Shown one piece after another: positions 53,986-62,944 of a stretch of 64,000 nucleotides of DNA. Made by a program: the position numbers and the translations under genes. Numbering within the stretch: the stretch's first letter is position 1; each line of letters starts with the position of its first letter. A model generated the notes under the pieces. It worked only from the letters and a program-made list of their open reading frames with translations, was not told where the DNA came from and ran no database searches. Source of the stretch: JBASEY01 sp049652745 (GTDB lineage Bacteria; CSSED10-310); NCBI GenBank assembly GCA_049652745.1, contig JBASEY010000023.1, positions 248,001-312,000 on the forward strand. Reading direction: 5' to 3'.

Positions 53986-54758
53986 CGGATACTTTGAGAG
54001 TAGAATCTTTGGTAAAGGTTTACCGAAAAAAACGAGTTGTCGATGATGTTTCCTTGTTTGTCAGCCGAGGAGAAGTTGTTGGGCTGCTTGGCCCCAACGG
54101 AGCGGGGAAGACCACCACTTTTTATATGGTGATAGGGCAAATACAACCAGATGGCGGCAGAGTGATTTTACGAGGAAAGGATATCACCAATTTTCCGATG
54201 TATGTTAGAGCTCGTCATGGAATAGGGTATTTGACTCAAGAGCCATCGATTTTCAGGAAATTGACGGTCGAGGACAATATTAAAGCGATACTTGAGACAT
54301 TGCCGATATCACCTTCGAATTTCGATACTATTTTAAAAAACATTCTTGTGGAACTTGGAATAGATCGAGTCGCTCGACAGAAAGCCTACTCGTTATCGGG
54401 TGGTGAGCGTCGGCGCGTGGAAATTGCCCGAACCTTGGTCTGTTCACCGTTGTTTATTCTATTGGATGAGCCTTTTGCAGGTATTGACCCTCTTGCAGTC
54501 GAAGACATTAAAACGATTGTTCGGCATTTAAAAGACAGGAATATCGGTGTATTGATCACGGATCACAATGTCAGAGATATTTTAGATATTACCGACCGCG
54601 CTTATATTATCAGTGAAGGGCGGATATTTGCCAGTGGGACGCCGGAAGAAATAACGTCCAATCCGGATGTCCGACGCAGTTATTTGGGGGAACATTTTGA
54701 ATTATCGGGCAAGCGCTTGCATACAAAGACGGCTGCCGGAGAGGAAACCCGATCATGA
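53982..54758 (+). CDS. lptB: LPS export ABC transporter ATPase LptB
   Basis: The 258-residue ATPase starts with GTG 53982 overlapping the previous TGA. Motifs: Walker A GPNGAGKTT (37-45), Q-loop LTQEPSIF, signature LSGGERRRVEIAR, Walker B LLDEPFAGIDP, and H-loop LITDHNVRD. The RxLxL-rich LptB style (DFxxxYLGEHF near the C-terminus, here RRSYLGEHF) supports LptB over other ABC ATPases. It powers LPS extraction with LptFG, which are not in the window. It overlaps rpoN by four bases. Confidence 0.95.
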   Translation: MTDTLRVESLVKVYRKKRVVDDVSLFVSRGEVVGLLGPNGAGKTTTFYMVIGQIQPDGGRVILRGKDITNFPMYVRARHGIGYLTQEPSIFRKLTVEDNIKAILETLPISPSNFDTILKNILVELGIDRVARQKAYSLSGGERRRVEIARTLVCSPLFILLDEPFAGIDPLAVEDIKTIVRHLKDRNIGVLITDHNVRDILDITDRAYIISEGRIFASGTPEEITSNPDVRRSYLGEHFELSGKRLHTKTAAGEETRS

Positions 54759-56188
54759 TTGGAATGGAACAGCGGTTGCAGCTCAAAATGGCCATGAAAT
54801 TGGTCATGACTCCAAATTTACAGCTTGCTATAAAATTGCTGCAGTTGAACAAAATGGAGTTGATCGAGGCGGTTAACAAGGAGTTGCAGGAGAATCCAGC
54901 GTTTGATTTGGAGTCTGTGGGGTCTGATCCATTGACATCGTCGTCAGAAATGGGAGAGATGGACAAGGGTCAGGGTATCGAGACCGAGGGGATGTCCGGT
55001 TATGATAAAGTGACGATGGGGGAAGTGGACTGGGACAGTTATTTCGACAATGGCGCTGATACGGGATCATACTTTTCTGAAAAGAAAGAACCGGTGGCTT
55101 TCGAAAATATTCTTCATCGTTCTCCTTCGTTAGCTGAGCATTTGTTATGGCAGTTGAGTCTGACAAAAGTGACGAAGGAAGAACAGCATCTTGCTGTCAG
55201 AATCATTGGAAATCTCAATGATGATGGCTATTTATCGTCATCGCTCGATGAGATGGCTGAGAGATATAACACGTCTTTGGAAAAATTGGAGGGCGTTTTA
55301 AAAATTATCCAAGAATTTGATCCGGTAGGAGTTGGTGCCAGAAACCTGGCGGAATGTTTATTAATTCAGGTGCGGCAGGCTGAATTTGAGCGGAACCATT
55401 TAGCGGAAAAAATCATACAGCATCATTTACATTTACTTGAGCGCAACGCTTACAAAGAGATAGCCAAACTTTTAAATGTAGATGTGCAGGAGGTTTTGGA
55501 TGCGGTCGACTTTATTCGAACGCTTGAACCCAAGCCGGGTAGAGCTTTCAGCACCTCGATCACTCAATATATTCAGCCCGATGTTTATATCCAAAAGGTC
55601 GATGACGAATACCGTATTATTCTGAATGACCAAGGACTGCCTAAACTTAGAATCAACAAGCTGTATCAGCATTATAGAAATCAGAATACCGATCTTGAAA
55701 CTCGTCAATATGTCGAGCAGAAATTTCGGAATGCTCTTTGGCTTATCAAAAGCGTTGAGCAACGGCAACGAACTATTTATAAGGTTGCGCAAAGTATATT
55801 GAAATTTCAGAAGAATTTTTTTGATCATGGTATCCATGAATTGCGTCCTCTGGTTCTGCGTGATGTTGCTGATGACATTGGCATGCATGAATCCACTGTC
55901 AGCAGGGTATCGACTAATAAATATATGCAGACGCCACAGGGAATATTTGAAATCAAGTATTTTTTCCACAGTGGTCTGAGTACATTGGCAGGAGAAGATA
56001 TTTCTTCGATCAGAGTAAAAGAAATCATCAAAAATTATGTTTTGAATGAAAATCCTGCTTCACCGTTGTCGGATCGCCAGATCATGGAACTGATTCAAAA
56101 TCAAGGAATTACGATAGCAAGAAGGACGATAGCCAAATATCGTGAAGAACTTAATATTCCACCTTCAAATCGTCGCCGGAGTGTTTAG
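54755..56188 (+). CDS. rpoN: RNA polymerase sigma-54 factor RpoN
   Basis: The 477-residue protein has the region I start (MEQRLQLKMAMKLVMTPNLQ and LLQLNKMELIEAVNKELQEN), an acidic region II, the core-binding region (DDGYLSSSLDEMAE, FDPVGVGARNLAECLL), the HTH that reads -12 (HESTVSRVSTNKYMQTPQG) and the RpoN box ARRTIAKYREELNIPPSNRR (last 20 residues), which recognises -24. Sigma-54 needs AAA+ activators; none is in this window. Placement after lptB and before hpf is the standard gene order. A -24/-12 site was not found in the nearby intergenic DNA by eye. Confidence 0.95.
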   Translation: MIGMEQRLQLKMAMKLVMTPNLQLAIKLLQLNKMELIEAVNKELQENPAFDLESVGSDPLTSSSEMGEMDKGQGIETEGMSGYDKVTMGEVDWDSYFDNGADTGSYFSEKKEPVAFENILHRSPSLAEHLLWQLSLTKVTKEEQHLAVRIIGNLNDDGYLSSSLDEMAERYNTSLEKLEGVLKIIQEFDPVGVGARNLAECLLIQVRQAEFERNHLAEKIIQHHLHLLERNAYKEIAKLLNVDVQEVLDAVDFIRTLEPKPGRAFSTSITQYIQPDVYIQKVDDEYRIILNDQGLPKLRINKLYQHYRNQNTDLETRQYVEQKFRNALWLIKSVEQRQRTIYKVAQSILKFQKNFFDHGIHELRPLVLRDVADDIGMHESTVSRVSTNKYMQTPQGIFEIKYFFHSGLSTLAGEDISSIRVKEIIKNYVLNENPASPLSDRQIMELIQNQGITIARRTIAKYREELNIPPSNRRRSV

Positions 56189-56259
56189 GACGGCTTTGGC
56201 CATTTTACATCCGGCTGGTTATAACCTCTTATTTAACATTATTGAGAAAGGGGATAGTT

Positions 56260-56832
56260 ATGCAGGTTTCTTTTACAGCACGTCACATGGATATTTCTGA
56301 TTCATTAAAGCAGTATACGCTTGAGAAAATGGATAAGCTTCAGAAATATATGGAGAACATCGTTGATGCAGACGTTACGTTTTGCATTGAAAAATATCGC
56401 CATAAAGTCGAAGTTAAAATGAAAAGCCATAGTGGTCATGTAACAGGAACAGAGGTCTCAAATGATATGTACCAATCAATCGATCGTGTTTTTGACAAAC
56501 TGGAAAAACAATTGCGTCGGCGCAAAGACCGCAGGATCAATTTACAGCGAGCCAAATCACGGTCGGATTTTAACAATATATTATCGGAGAATCTTACTGA
56601 GACTGAATCTGAAACCGTTGATGCATCGACAATTGTTTGGGAAGAAGTGATAGATGAGATTGTTGAGAGTGAGGTTTATGAAACGAAGGCAATGACGCAG
56701 GAAGAAGCGTTATTGCAATTCAAGTTTTTAGAACCGGATTTTTATGTTTTTAAAAACACCCAGAATAATGGGGCGGTCAACGTTATCTACAGGCGTCATG
56801 ACGGAAAAATCGGCTTGATTCGGACGATTTGA
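56260..56832 (+). CDS. hpf: Long-form ribosome hibernation promoting factor
   Basis: ATG 56260 sits behind AAAGGGGA (56248-56255); a TTG at 56242 lies upstream of that site and is rejected. The 190-residue protein has the ribosome-binding N-terminal domain (MQVSFTARHMDISDSLKQYT, then FCIEKYRHKVEVKM), a basic linker (RRRKDRRINLQ) and a C-terminal dimerisation domain (MTQEEALLQFKFLEPDFYVF). The latter marks the long HPF that forms 100S ribosome dimers in stationary phase. It follows rpoN after 71 bases. Confidence 0.92.
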   Translation: MQVSFTARHMDISDSLKQYTLEKMDKLQKYMENIVDADVTFCIEKYRHKVEVKMKSHSGHVTGTEVSNDMYQSIDRVFDKLEKQLRRRKDRRINLQRAKSRSDFNNILSENLTETESETVDASTIVWEEVIDEIVESEVYETKAMTQEEALLQFKFLEPDFYVFKNTQNNGAVNVIYRRHDGKIGLIRTI

Positions 56833-56860
56833 GCATTTTGAGAAAAATCGCATTTTCTTA

Positions 56861-56889
56861 TTGACAGACAGATTTTTATCTTGTAAACA
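56861..56889 (+). promoter_or_regulatory. Promoter of metK
   Basis: Perfect TTGACA (56861-56866), 17-base spacer, weak TAAACA (56884-56889). The -10 overlaps the start of the dyad at 56886, so a bound regulator would block polymerase. Confidence 0.6.
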
Positions 56890-56909
56890 ACATATCGAGA
56901 TATGTTGTT
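56886..56909. promoter_or_regulatory. Perfect inverted repeat: likely operator of metK
   Basis: Arms AACAACATATC and GATATGTTGTT (11 bases each, no mismatch) flank GA. It covers the -10 and transcription start of metK and is too AT-rich and lacking a T-run to be a terminator. The core CATATC-GA-GATATG suits an ArsR-type winged helix dimer; the SahR-like regulator at 61951-62889 is the best local candidate. Confidence 0.7.
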
Positions 56910-56965
56910 AGATTGAAAATCTGCAACTGTTAAACATCTTACACCTAGACAAAGGAGAAACGACC

Positions 56966-58117
56966 ATGAATAAACAGGGAGATTTTTTATTTTCTTCCGA
57001 ATCGGTAACCGAAGGACATCCAGACAAGATCGCCGATCAAATTTCCGATGCTATACTGGATGAAATAATGCGCGATGATCCTTATGGCCGAGTTGCGTGT
57101 GAAACAATGGTTACGACAGGGATGGCATTCGTTGCCGGAGAAATAACCACGAAGACTTATGTCGATATTCCATCTGTTGTCAGAGATACCATCCTGCAAA
57201 TTGGATATGACAGAGCCAAGTATGGTTTTGACTGTTATACCTGTGCCGTTATCAGTTCCATCGACAAACAATCGCCCGATATTGCTCAAGGCGTCGATAT
57301 TGGAGGAGCCGGCGATCAGGGTATGATGTTTGGATTTGCCTGTAATGAAACCCCGGAATACATGCCGACCCCGATTGCGCTCGCCCATAAGTTGGTGCTG
57401 CGCATGACCGAAATCCGCAAAAAGAATATGGTGGACTATCTAAGACCAGACGGAAAATCACAGGTTTCCATTCAATATATCAATGGCAAACCAGAGCGTG
57501 TGGAAGCAGTTGTTCTGGCATCGCAGCACAGTGATGTCGTCCCAATTAAAAAGCTACGGGAAGATCTGACCGAATTGGTCATAAAACATGTTATACCTGG
57601 ACACATGCTGGATAAAAACACCAAACTACATATCAATGCCACAGGAAAATTTGTAGTTGGTGGTCCTCAAGGTGATTCGGGTCTGACAGGTCGTAAAATT
57701 ATCGTCGATACTTATGGAGGTTGGGCGCCTCACGGCGGCGGTGCATTTTCCGGAAAAGATCCTACCAAAGTCGACCGATCAGCAACATATATGGCCAGAT
57801 ATATCGCCAAAAACCTGGTCGCAGCAGGCGTTGCCGATGAAATTACTGTTCAGTTGGCCTATGCCATCGGTGTCGCTGAACCGGTCTCCATTTTCATCGA
57901 TACCCATGGAAATAAAAATTTCTCCAGAAAGGAACTGAACGATGCCGTTCGAACAGTTTTCCCACTGACGCCAAAAGAAATCATCCAACATCTCGATTTG
58001 AGAAAACCCATATTTAAAGCAACGGCTGCATACGGCCATTTTGGACGAACCGATGTGGATTTCTCATGGGAAAAAATCGATAAGGTAAAAGAAATTAAAG
58101 CTACCCTGAAAATTTAA
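56966..58117 (+). CDS. metK: S-adenosylmethionine synthetase
   Basis: The 383-residue enzyme makes SAM from ATP and methionine. Motifs: FSSESVTEGHPDKIADQISD (ATP and Mg binding), GAGDQGMMFGFACNETPEYM, FVVGGPQGDSGLTGRKIIVD and GGGAFSGKDPTKVDRSATYM. Length and ends are canonical. AAGGAGA precedes the ATG. The promoter and operator upstream and a terminator downstream make it a single-gene transcript. It is probably co-regulated with the sahR-like and ahcY genes at 60.6-62.9 kb. Confidence 0.96.
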   Translation: MNKQGDFLFSSESVTEGHPDKIADQISDAILDEIMRDDPYGRVACETMVTTGMAFVAGEITTKTYVDIPSVVRDTILQIGYDRAKYGFDCYTCAVISSIDKQSPDIAQGVDIGGAGDQGMMFGFACNETPEYMPTPIALAHKLVLRMTEIRKKNMVDYLRPDGKSQVSIQYINGKPERVEAVVLASQHSDVVPIKKLREDLTELVIKHVIPGHMLDKNTKLHINATGKFVVGGPQGDSGLTGRKIIVDTYGGWAPHGGGAFSGKDPTKVDRSATYMARYIAKNLVAAGVADEITVQLAYAIGVAEPVSIFIDTHGNKNFSRKELNDAVRTVFPLTPKEIIQHLDLRKPIFKATAAYGHFGRTDVDFSWEKIDKVKEIKATLKI

Positions 58118-58156
58118 AGCCTGTAGCCTTTTCACCATCTGATACAGTAAACTCGA

Positions 58157-58189
58157 GGAAGTGAATTTTTAGAATTCACTTCCTTTTTT
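58157..58189 (+). terminator. Rho-independent terminator after metK
   Basis: GGAAGTGAATT (58157-58167) pairs perfectly with AATTCACTTCC (58173-58183) around a 5-base loop, followed by six T. The GH57 start is only 15 bases later. Confidence 0.88.
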
Positions 58190-58204
58190 GTTTCGGGAGA
58201 ATAC

Positions 58205-60397
58205 ATGAAAAAGCTGAATGTTCTATTTCTTTGGCATATGCATCAACCTTTGTATCAAGTCGACAATGAACCTCTCCGAATGCCCTGGGTTCGCTTGCAT
58301 GCAACTAAAGACTATGTTGGAATGCCGAGCCTGGCGAAAAATTCTCCTCGATTGCGGATGACCTTCAACGTTACCCCAGTCCTCTGGGATCAGCTTGAGT
58401 TGTATAAAAACGGAGGCACGGACAAAGAACTCGCAGTTTCACTGAAATCACCAGAATCTCTTTCGATGGAAGACCGACGCTTCATGTTGACCAAGATGTT
58501 TACCGGGAACAGGATTTCTATTATCAACCCCTTTTCTCGATATGCTGAATTATACGATAGATATGGGCATGGTGGGGAAGAGGCGGCATATCGTATCAGC
58601 ACACAAGAATTGATCGATTTGGCTGCTTGGAGAATGCTGGCTTGGATCAATCCGGTAATTCGAAAATCGGATTTTAAAATCGCTGCTCTAGAAAAAAAAG
58701 GCGGATATTTCACCTCTGACGATGTTCATGTCCTGGCTGAAAAAAGTCTGGAGATTATTAAATCAGTTTATGAAATCTATCGAGACTTATGCCGATCAAA
58801 TCAAATCGATATGATTACATCACCCTATTACCACCCGATTTTACCTCTGATAATCGACTCTGATACGGCAATAAAATCCGCCGGGATGAACGGTGTTTTT
58901 CCAACTCCTTTTTCATACATTGAAGATGCAAAATGGCATGTGAAAGCCGGTATTCAAAAACATCGTGCTCTATTTGGAAAAATACCTTCCGGTATGTGGC
59001 CGGCGGAAGGTTCCGTCTCGCAGCAAACTGCTGCACTTTTCGCGGAAAATGGAGTTCGTTGGATAGCTACCGATGAAGGAATCATACAAAAATCTCTGAA
59101 AGAGTCAGTGGTTAGAAATGATGAGGGTTGCGTCCAAAACCCTGAGCTGATTTATCAGCCCTTCTTATTGGAAACGGAAAACGGTCCAATAACTATTTTT
59201 TTTCGAGATCATTATTTATCCGACCTCCTGGGATTCGATTATCAATCATTGCCCAGAGAAACAGCTATCCAAGATTTTATCGCTCGTTTAAACCATATCA
59301 AAGAAACAACATCGGCAATGAATGTTGAACCATGTGTCTCAATTATTCTCGACGGCGAAAACGCGTGGGAACATTATCCTGACGGAGGCTTTCCTTTTCT
59401 AGAGAGCCTCTTTCAGGCGATCGAAAAGGAACCAGGATTACAACTGGATACCTTTACAGATTATTTGAACCGCCATATGAACAACTCCTTCTGTACAATT
59501 TCCAATCTAAGCTCCGGTTCCTGGATTAGCGGGGATTTTGGCATATGGATCGGTCAAAAGGAGGAAAATACTGCTTGGGATTATTTACGTGATCTAGATA
59601 ACGCTTTGACAGATAAGGGATTATCGAGTTTTGCACGCAATAAAGCTCGAACGTTCCTCCGAAAAGCTCAGGGAAGCGATTCGTTTTGGTGGTACGGTGA
59701 TATTCATTATACTCAAGAAAAAGGTGAGTTTGACACGATTTTTCGGTCCTGGCTCATTAAGGGATACGAATCTGCGGAATTGATTCCTCCATTAAAACTC
59801 GGCATTCCAATATCTTCCGTTATAGAAGAAAACCCTCTTATATCTCAGCCAAAAAATTTAATTTCTCCCGTAATAGACGGTGAAATTGGAAGCTATTTTG
59901 AATGGTTTGGCTCTGGAAGTGTTCCAATAGAACAGAGATATTCTTCAATGCATCGTGGATTCGATTTAGATTCGGGTTTTAAGGAACTCAAATTTGGTTT
60001 TGATTTAGAAAATCTCTATCTGCAGCTGATTCCGAACAAGAATTATTTTGTTCAACCACAAAAAGGGATCAGTTTGTCTTTTACATTCAAATCTTCTTTA
60101 AACCGAACCTTTGGTTTTGGTTTAGATTTTTCTTGGATCGATGGTCATTTTGTATTCAATCCAATTTCTTCTGATTTTTCTTCTTCGCAAGCTGTTGAAG
60201 GAATACGGGCAGCTTTTAGCCGGGTCATCGAGATTTCAATACCATTTTCAGTTTTTGGTCCTGATTACGATCAGAAGTTAATTTTTATGGTTGAGATTCG
60301 GGGGAATGGAAAGGTCAGTGGTCGCGTACCTGAAACAGGTGAGATAGAAATATTTCGTCCTTCGCCAGATTATGACAGTATTTTCTGGCGGATATAA
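58205..60397 (+). CDS. Glycoside hydrolase family 57 protein
   Basis: The 730-residue protein has the GH57 opening LNVLFLWHMHQPLYQ, then PWVRLHATKDYVGM, FNVTPVLWDQL, GMWPAEGSVS with the nucleophile Glu268, and IILDGENAWEHYPDGG with the acid/base Asp383. GH57 enzymes act on alpha-glucans (amylase, amylopullulanase, 4-alpha-glucanotransferase, branching enzyme). The C-terminal 200 residues are an unassigned beta-rich domain. There is no signal peptide, so it probably acts on intracellular glycogen or similar. Its link to the methionine-cycle genes on both sides is unclear. The ATG follows GGGAG. Confidence 0.9.
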   Translation: MKKLNVLFLWHMHQPLYQVDNEPLRMPWVRLHATKDYVGMPSLAKNSPRLRMTFNVTPVLWDQLELYKNGGTDKELAVSLKSPESLSMEDRRFMLTKMFTGNRISIINPFSRYAELYDRYGHGGEEAAYRISTQELIDLAAWRMLAWINPVIRKSDFKIAALEKKGGYFTSDDVHVLAEKSLEIIKSVYEIYRDLCRSNQIDMITSPYYHPILPLIIDSDTAIKSAGMNGVFPTPFSYIEDAKWHVKAGIQKHRALFGKIPSGMWPAEGSVSQQTAALFAENGVRWIATDEGIIQKSLKESVVRNDEGCVQNPELIYQPFLLETENGPITIFFRDHYLSDLLGFDYQSLPRETAIQDFIARLNHIKETTSAMNVEPCVSIILDGENAWEHYPDGGFPFLESLFQAIEKEPGLQLDTFTDYLNRHMNNSFCTISNLSSGSWISGDFGIWIGQKEENTAWDYLRDLDNALTDKGLSSFARNKARTFLRKAQGSDSFWWYGDIHYTQEKGEFDTIFRSWLIKGYESAELIPPLKLGIPISSVIEENPLISQPKNLISPVIDGEIGSYFEWFGSGSVPIEQRYSSMHRGFDLDSGFKELKFGFDLENLYLQLIPNKNYFVQPQKGISLSFTFKSSLNRTFGFGLDFSWIDGHFVFNPISSDFSSSQAVEGIRAAFSRVIEISIPFSVFGPDYDQKLIFMVEIRGNGKVSGRVPETGEIEIFRPSPDYDSIFWRI

Positions 60398-60573
60398 TTT
60401 CGACAGAGGTTAAAATTAACATTATTTAATAAATAGTTACCGTGTTCAGCGTTGGCAATATAACGTCTGATAAGATATATTATGTTACGTTTAAGATTTG
60501 GAGACCTTTGTAAATCCTTCGTTTCCTATGAATAAACAAAATAAATAAATTCCCCTTATCCTCCAAAAAGTCG

Positions 60574-60607
60574 AAAAAAACAGCCGACATTAAAAAAATG
60601 TCGGCTG
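60574..60607 (-). terminator. Rho-independent terminator after ahcY
   Basis: On the minus strand CAGCCGACAT (60607-60598) pairs perfectly with ATGTCGGCTG (60590-60581) around an A/T loop, followed by seven T (60580-60574). The remaining gap 60398-60573 is AT-rich with nothing recognisable. Confidence 0.9.
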
Positions 60608-60645
60608 CTCAGTGTTATCCTTTTTACCGATGCTCAAAAATAAGC

Positions 60646-61905
60646 TTAAGTCCCGGCCGAGTAATCCGTTAAATAAGCGATTTGATCTTCCGTCAAAGCA
60701 TCTATCTCGATTCCCACCGTTCCTAATTTGATCCTCGCAATTTCCTGATCCAACTCTTCCGGCAACTTATAAACCTGTTTCTCAAGTGTTTTTCCGCTCT
60801 TTGCCAGTTCCACCAAGGCCATCAACTGGTTTGAAAAACTCATATCCATGACCTCACTTGGATGACCTTCCGCCGCAGCCAAATTCACAAGTCGACCTTT
60901 AGCGAGCAGATAAATCCTTCGGCCGTCTTTCATATGATACTCCTGACAATTCGGCCGGATATCGACACATTTAACGGCTAGCGCTTCCAAATCAGGGATA
61001 TTGATTTCACAATCATAATGTCCCGTATTGCAGACAATCGCCCCATCCTTCATTTTGGCAAAATGCCTGCCTACCAAAACATCTTTCATACCAGTCGCAG
61101 TGATAAAGATATCTCCTATTTCCGCAGCCTCATCCATCTGCATTACCTGGTAACCTTCAAGTAAAGCTTTCAATGCCGCCGTCGGTTTGACCTCGGTACA
61201 GATTACATTCGCACCTAATCCCTTCGCCCGCATGGCACAACCTTTGCCGCAATGGCCAAACCCGCCGACAACTAAATTTTTACCAGCCACCAAAACTGAT
61301 GTAGCTCTTAGAAGTCCATCAAGTGAGCTTTGCCCGGTCCCATAAACATTATCGAAATCCCATTTTGTTTCTGCATCGTTTACAGCATAAATGGGATACA
61401 GAAGTTTACCATCGGCAGCCATGGCTCGAATCCGATGAACCCCTGTTGTGGTCTCCTCCGTTCCGCCGATCACATTGGCTGCCAGATCCGGGTATTTGTT
61501 ATGAATGGTAAAAATTAGATCGGCGCCATCATCCAAAGTCATTGATGGTTTGAAATCCAAAGTCCGCTCTATAGCCCAATAAAATTCAGCCACACTCATT
61601 CCATGCCAGGCATAAATTGAAATGTCGTTTGCTGCCAGGGCCGCTGCAACATCGTCCTGAGTTGACAATGGATTGCATCCGGACCAAGAGACTTCTGCGC
61701 CGGCCTCTCGCAGAGTTTCCACCAACACTCCGGTTTCCTTGGTGACATGTAAACAGCCGGCAATTCTCTGGCCTGCCAATGGTTTCGTTTCGCTGAATAC
61801 CTTACGCAAATGCATTAAAACCGGCATTCTAGATTCCGCCCAGTTCAGCTTCATTCTACCTTGTGGCGCCAAATCAAGATTCGCAACTTTACTACGTGAA
61901 CTCAT
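60646..61905 (-). CDS. ahcY: S-adenosyl-L-homocysteine hydrolase
   Basis: The 419-residue NAD-dependent enzyme splits SAH into adenosine and homocysteine, removing the product inhibitor of methyltransferases. Motifs: LHVTKETGVLVETL (substrate), NDAETKWDFDNVYGTGQSSL, GFGHCGKGCAMRAKGLGANV (NAD binding) and CNTGHYDCEI. It lacks the roughly 40-residue insert of many bacterial and eukaryotic forms and ends DYSAGT, not in PxHYRY. This makes it the short bacterial/archaeal subtype. AAGGGAGA precedes the ATG. It follows the regulator gene by 45 bases on the same strand and ends at a strong terminator. Confidence 0.95.
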   Translation of the reverse strand: MSSRSKVANLDLAPQGRMKLNWAESRMPVLMHLRKVFSETKPLAGQRIAGCLHVTKETGVLVETLREAGAEVSWSGCNPLSTQDDVAAALAANDISIYAWHGMSVAEFYWAIERTLDFKPSMTLDDGADLIFTIHNKYPDLAANVIGGTEETTTGVHRIRAMAADGKLLYPIYAVNDAETKWDFDNVYGTGQSSLDGLLRATSVLVAGKNLVVGGFGHCGKGCAMRAKGLGANVICTEVKPTAALKALLEGYQVMQMDEAAEIGDIFITATGMKDVLVGRHFAKMKDGAIVCNTGHYDCEINIPDLEALAVKCVDIRPNCQEYHMKDGRRIYLLAKGRLVNLAAAEGHPSEVMDMSFSNQLMALVELAKSGKTLEKQVYKLPEELDQEIARIKLGTVGIEIDALTEDQIAYLTDYSAGT

Positions 61906-61950
61906 GGTCTATTTTCTCCCTTCATTCATTTTAAATCATTAAATATAGTA

Positions 61951-62889
61951 TTAATCACTTTTAGTACCTTGCGCAGCTATCAGTTCGACAGAATTCCTGC
62001 CTCCAGGAAAGACTTCGACTTGAATATCGGTAAAGCCGGCTACTTTCAGCCAGGTCTTAAGGTCTTTAGCATCAAAACCCAGCCAAATATCCGCCATTTC
62101 TTCACGAAAATCTTCTTTTTGATGTTTATTGAAATCTATAATAATTACTTTACCTTCCGGTTTCAGCGTCCTGTTGACTTCTTGGAAAATCCCATGGGGT
62201 TCGGCAATGTGGTGTAACACGAGGTTGATTAAAATCAGATCGACCTCTCCATCTTTCATCGGTAAGTGCTCGATAGCACCAAGCCTTAATTCCACCCTAC
62301 CGTCCGCTCGTAAATCACGTAGATTATCCCGAGCGTGCTGCAGCATTTTATCTGAGTAATCGATGCCTATGAGTTTCTCAACTACCGTACTCAGTTCGCG
62401 TAAAATGAACCCTGGCCCACAGCCAAGATCAGCCAAGACATCGACGCCTTTCACTTGAGCTTTCAATGCTTCGATGAACTCTTTTTGATCTATAAAATGT
62501 CCTAAAAGCGTTGACCAGTCCTGGCCGACATTTGCAAAAAAAGACCTTGATTGAGAACGCCGCCATTCTAATATTTCTTCGACCGACATTGCCAAGGTGC
62601 GCCATTCGGGATACTCTTTGCACCAGTCAATCGTTAAATTTATCAACGTACTTCTATGACTTTTCATTTCATTGGATAACGTATAATAGACTTTGGCGCC
62701 GTCACGCCTGAAATCAGCAATATGAGCATCACTGAGAATCTTCAAATGTCTGGAAATTCGGCTTTGACCCATATCGAGAATCCGCATGATTTCCTGTACT
62801 GAAAATTCGCCCATACTCAAAATTGCCGTAATCTTGAGCCGTGTTTCATCTGCCAGCGCTTTAAAAAAGTGAATCACCAGGAGCCTCAT
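61951..62889 (-). CDS. ArsR-family regulator with SAM-binding methyltransferase domain, SahR-like
   Basis: The 312-residue protein (ATG 62889; a TTG at 62907 and GTG at 62877 are alternatives) has an N-terminal ArsR winged helix: FFKALADETRLKITAILSMG, then EIMRILDMGQSRISRHLKIL. From about 145 comes a class I SAM methyltransferase fold: VLADLGCGPGFILREL (motif I), IDYSDKMLQHA, LINLVLHHIAEP and LKPEGKVIIIDF. This architecture is that of SahR, which represses methionine-cycle genes and is released by SAH. Lying immediately upstream of ahcY, the classical SahR target, supports the assignment. No cysteine pair for metal sensing is obvious in the ArsR part. Confidence 0.8.
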   Translation of the reverse strand: MRLLVIHFFKALADETRLKITAILSMGEFSVQEIMRILDMGQSRISRHLKILSDAHIADFRRDGAKVYYTLSNEMKSHRSTLINLTIDWCKEYPEWRTLAMSVEEILEWRRSQSRSFFANVGQDWSTLLGHFIDQKEFIEALKAQVKGVDVLADLGCGPGFILRELSTVVEKLIGIDYSDKMLQHARDNLRDLRADGRVELRLGAIEHLPMKDGEVDLILINLVLHHIAEPHGIFQEVNRTLKPEGKVIIIDFNKHQKEDFREEMADIWLGFDAKDLKTWLKVAGFTDIQVEVFPGGRNSVELIAAQGTKSD

Positions 62890-62913
62890 CAAAAAGAAAT
62901 CAAACAAGCACGA

Positions 62914-62932
62914 AAAACGATGCTATCGTTTT
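62914..62932. promoter_or_regulatory. Inverted repeat upstream of the SahR-like gene
   Basis: AAAACGAT and ATCGTTTT flank GCT on the plus strand. It lies between the rarA stop and the regulator start. It may be an autoregulatory operator or, read on the minus strand with its T-rich flank, a weak terminator of rarA. It does not share the CATATC-GA-GATATG core of the metK operator. Confidence 0.35.
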
Positions 62933-62944
62933 ACTCTTTGATTA

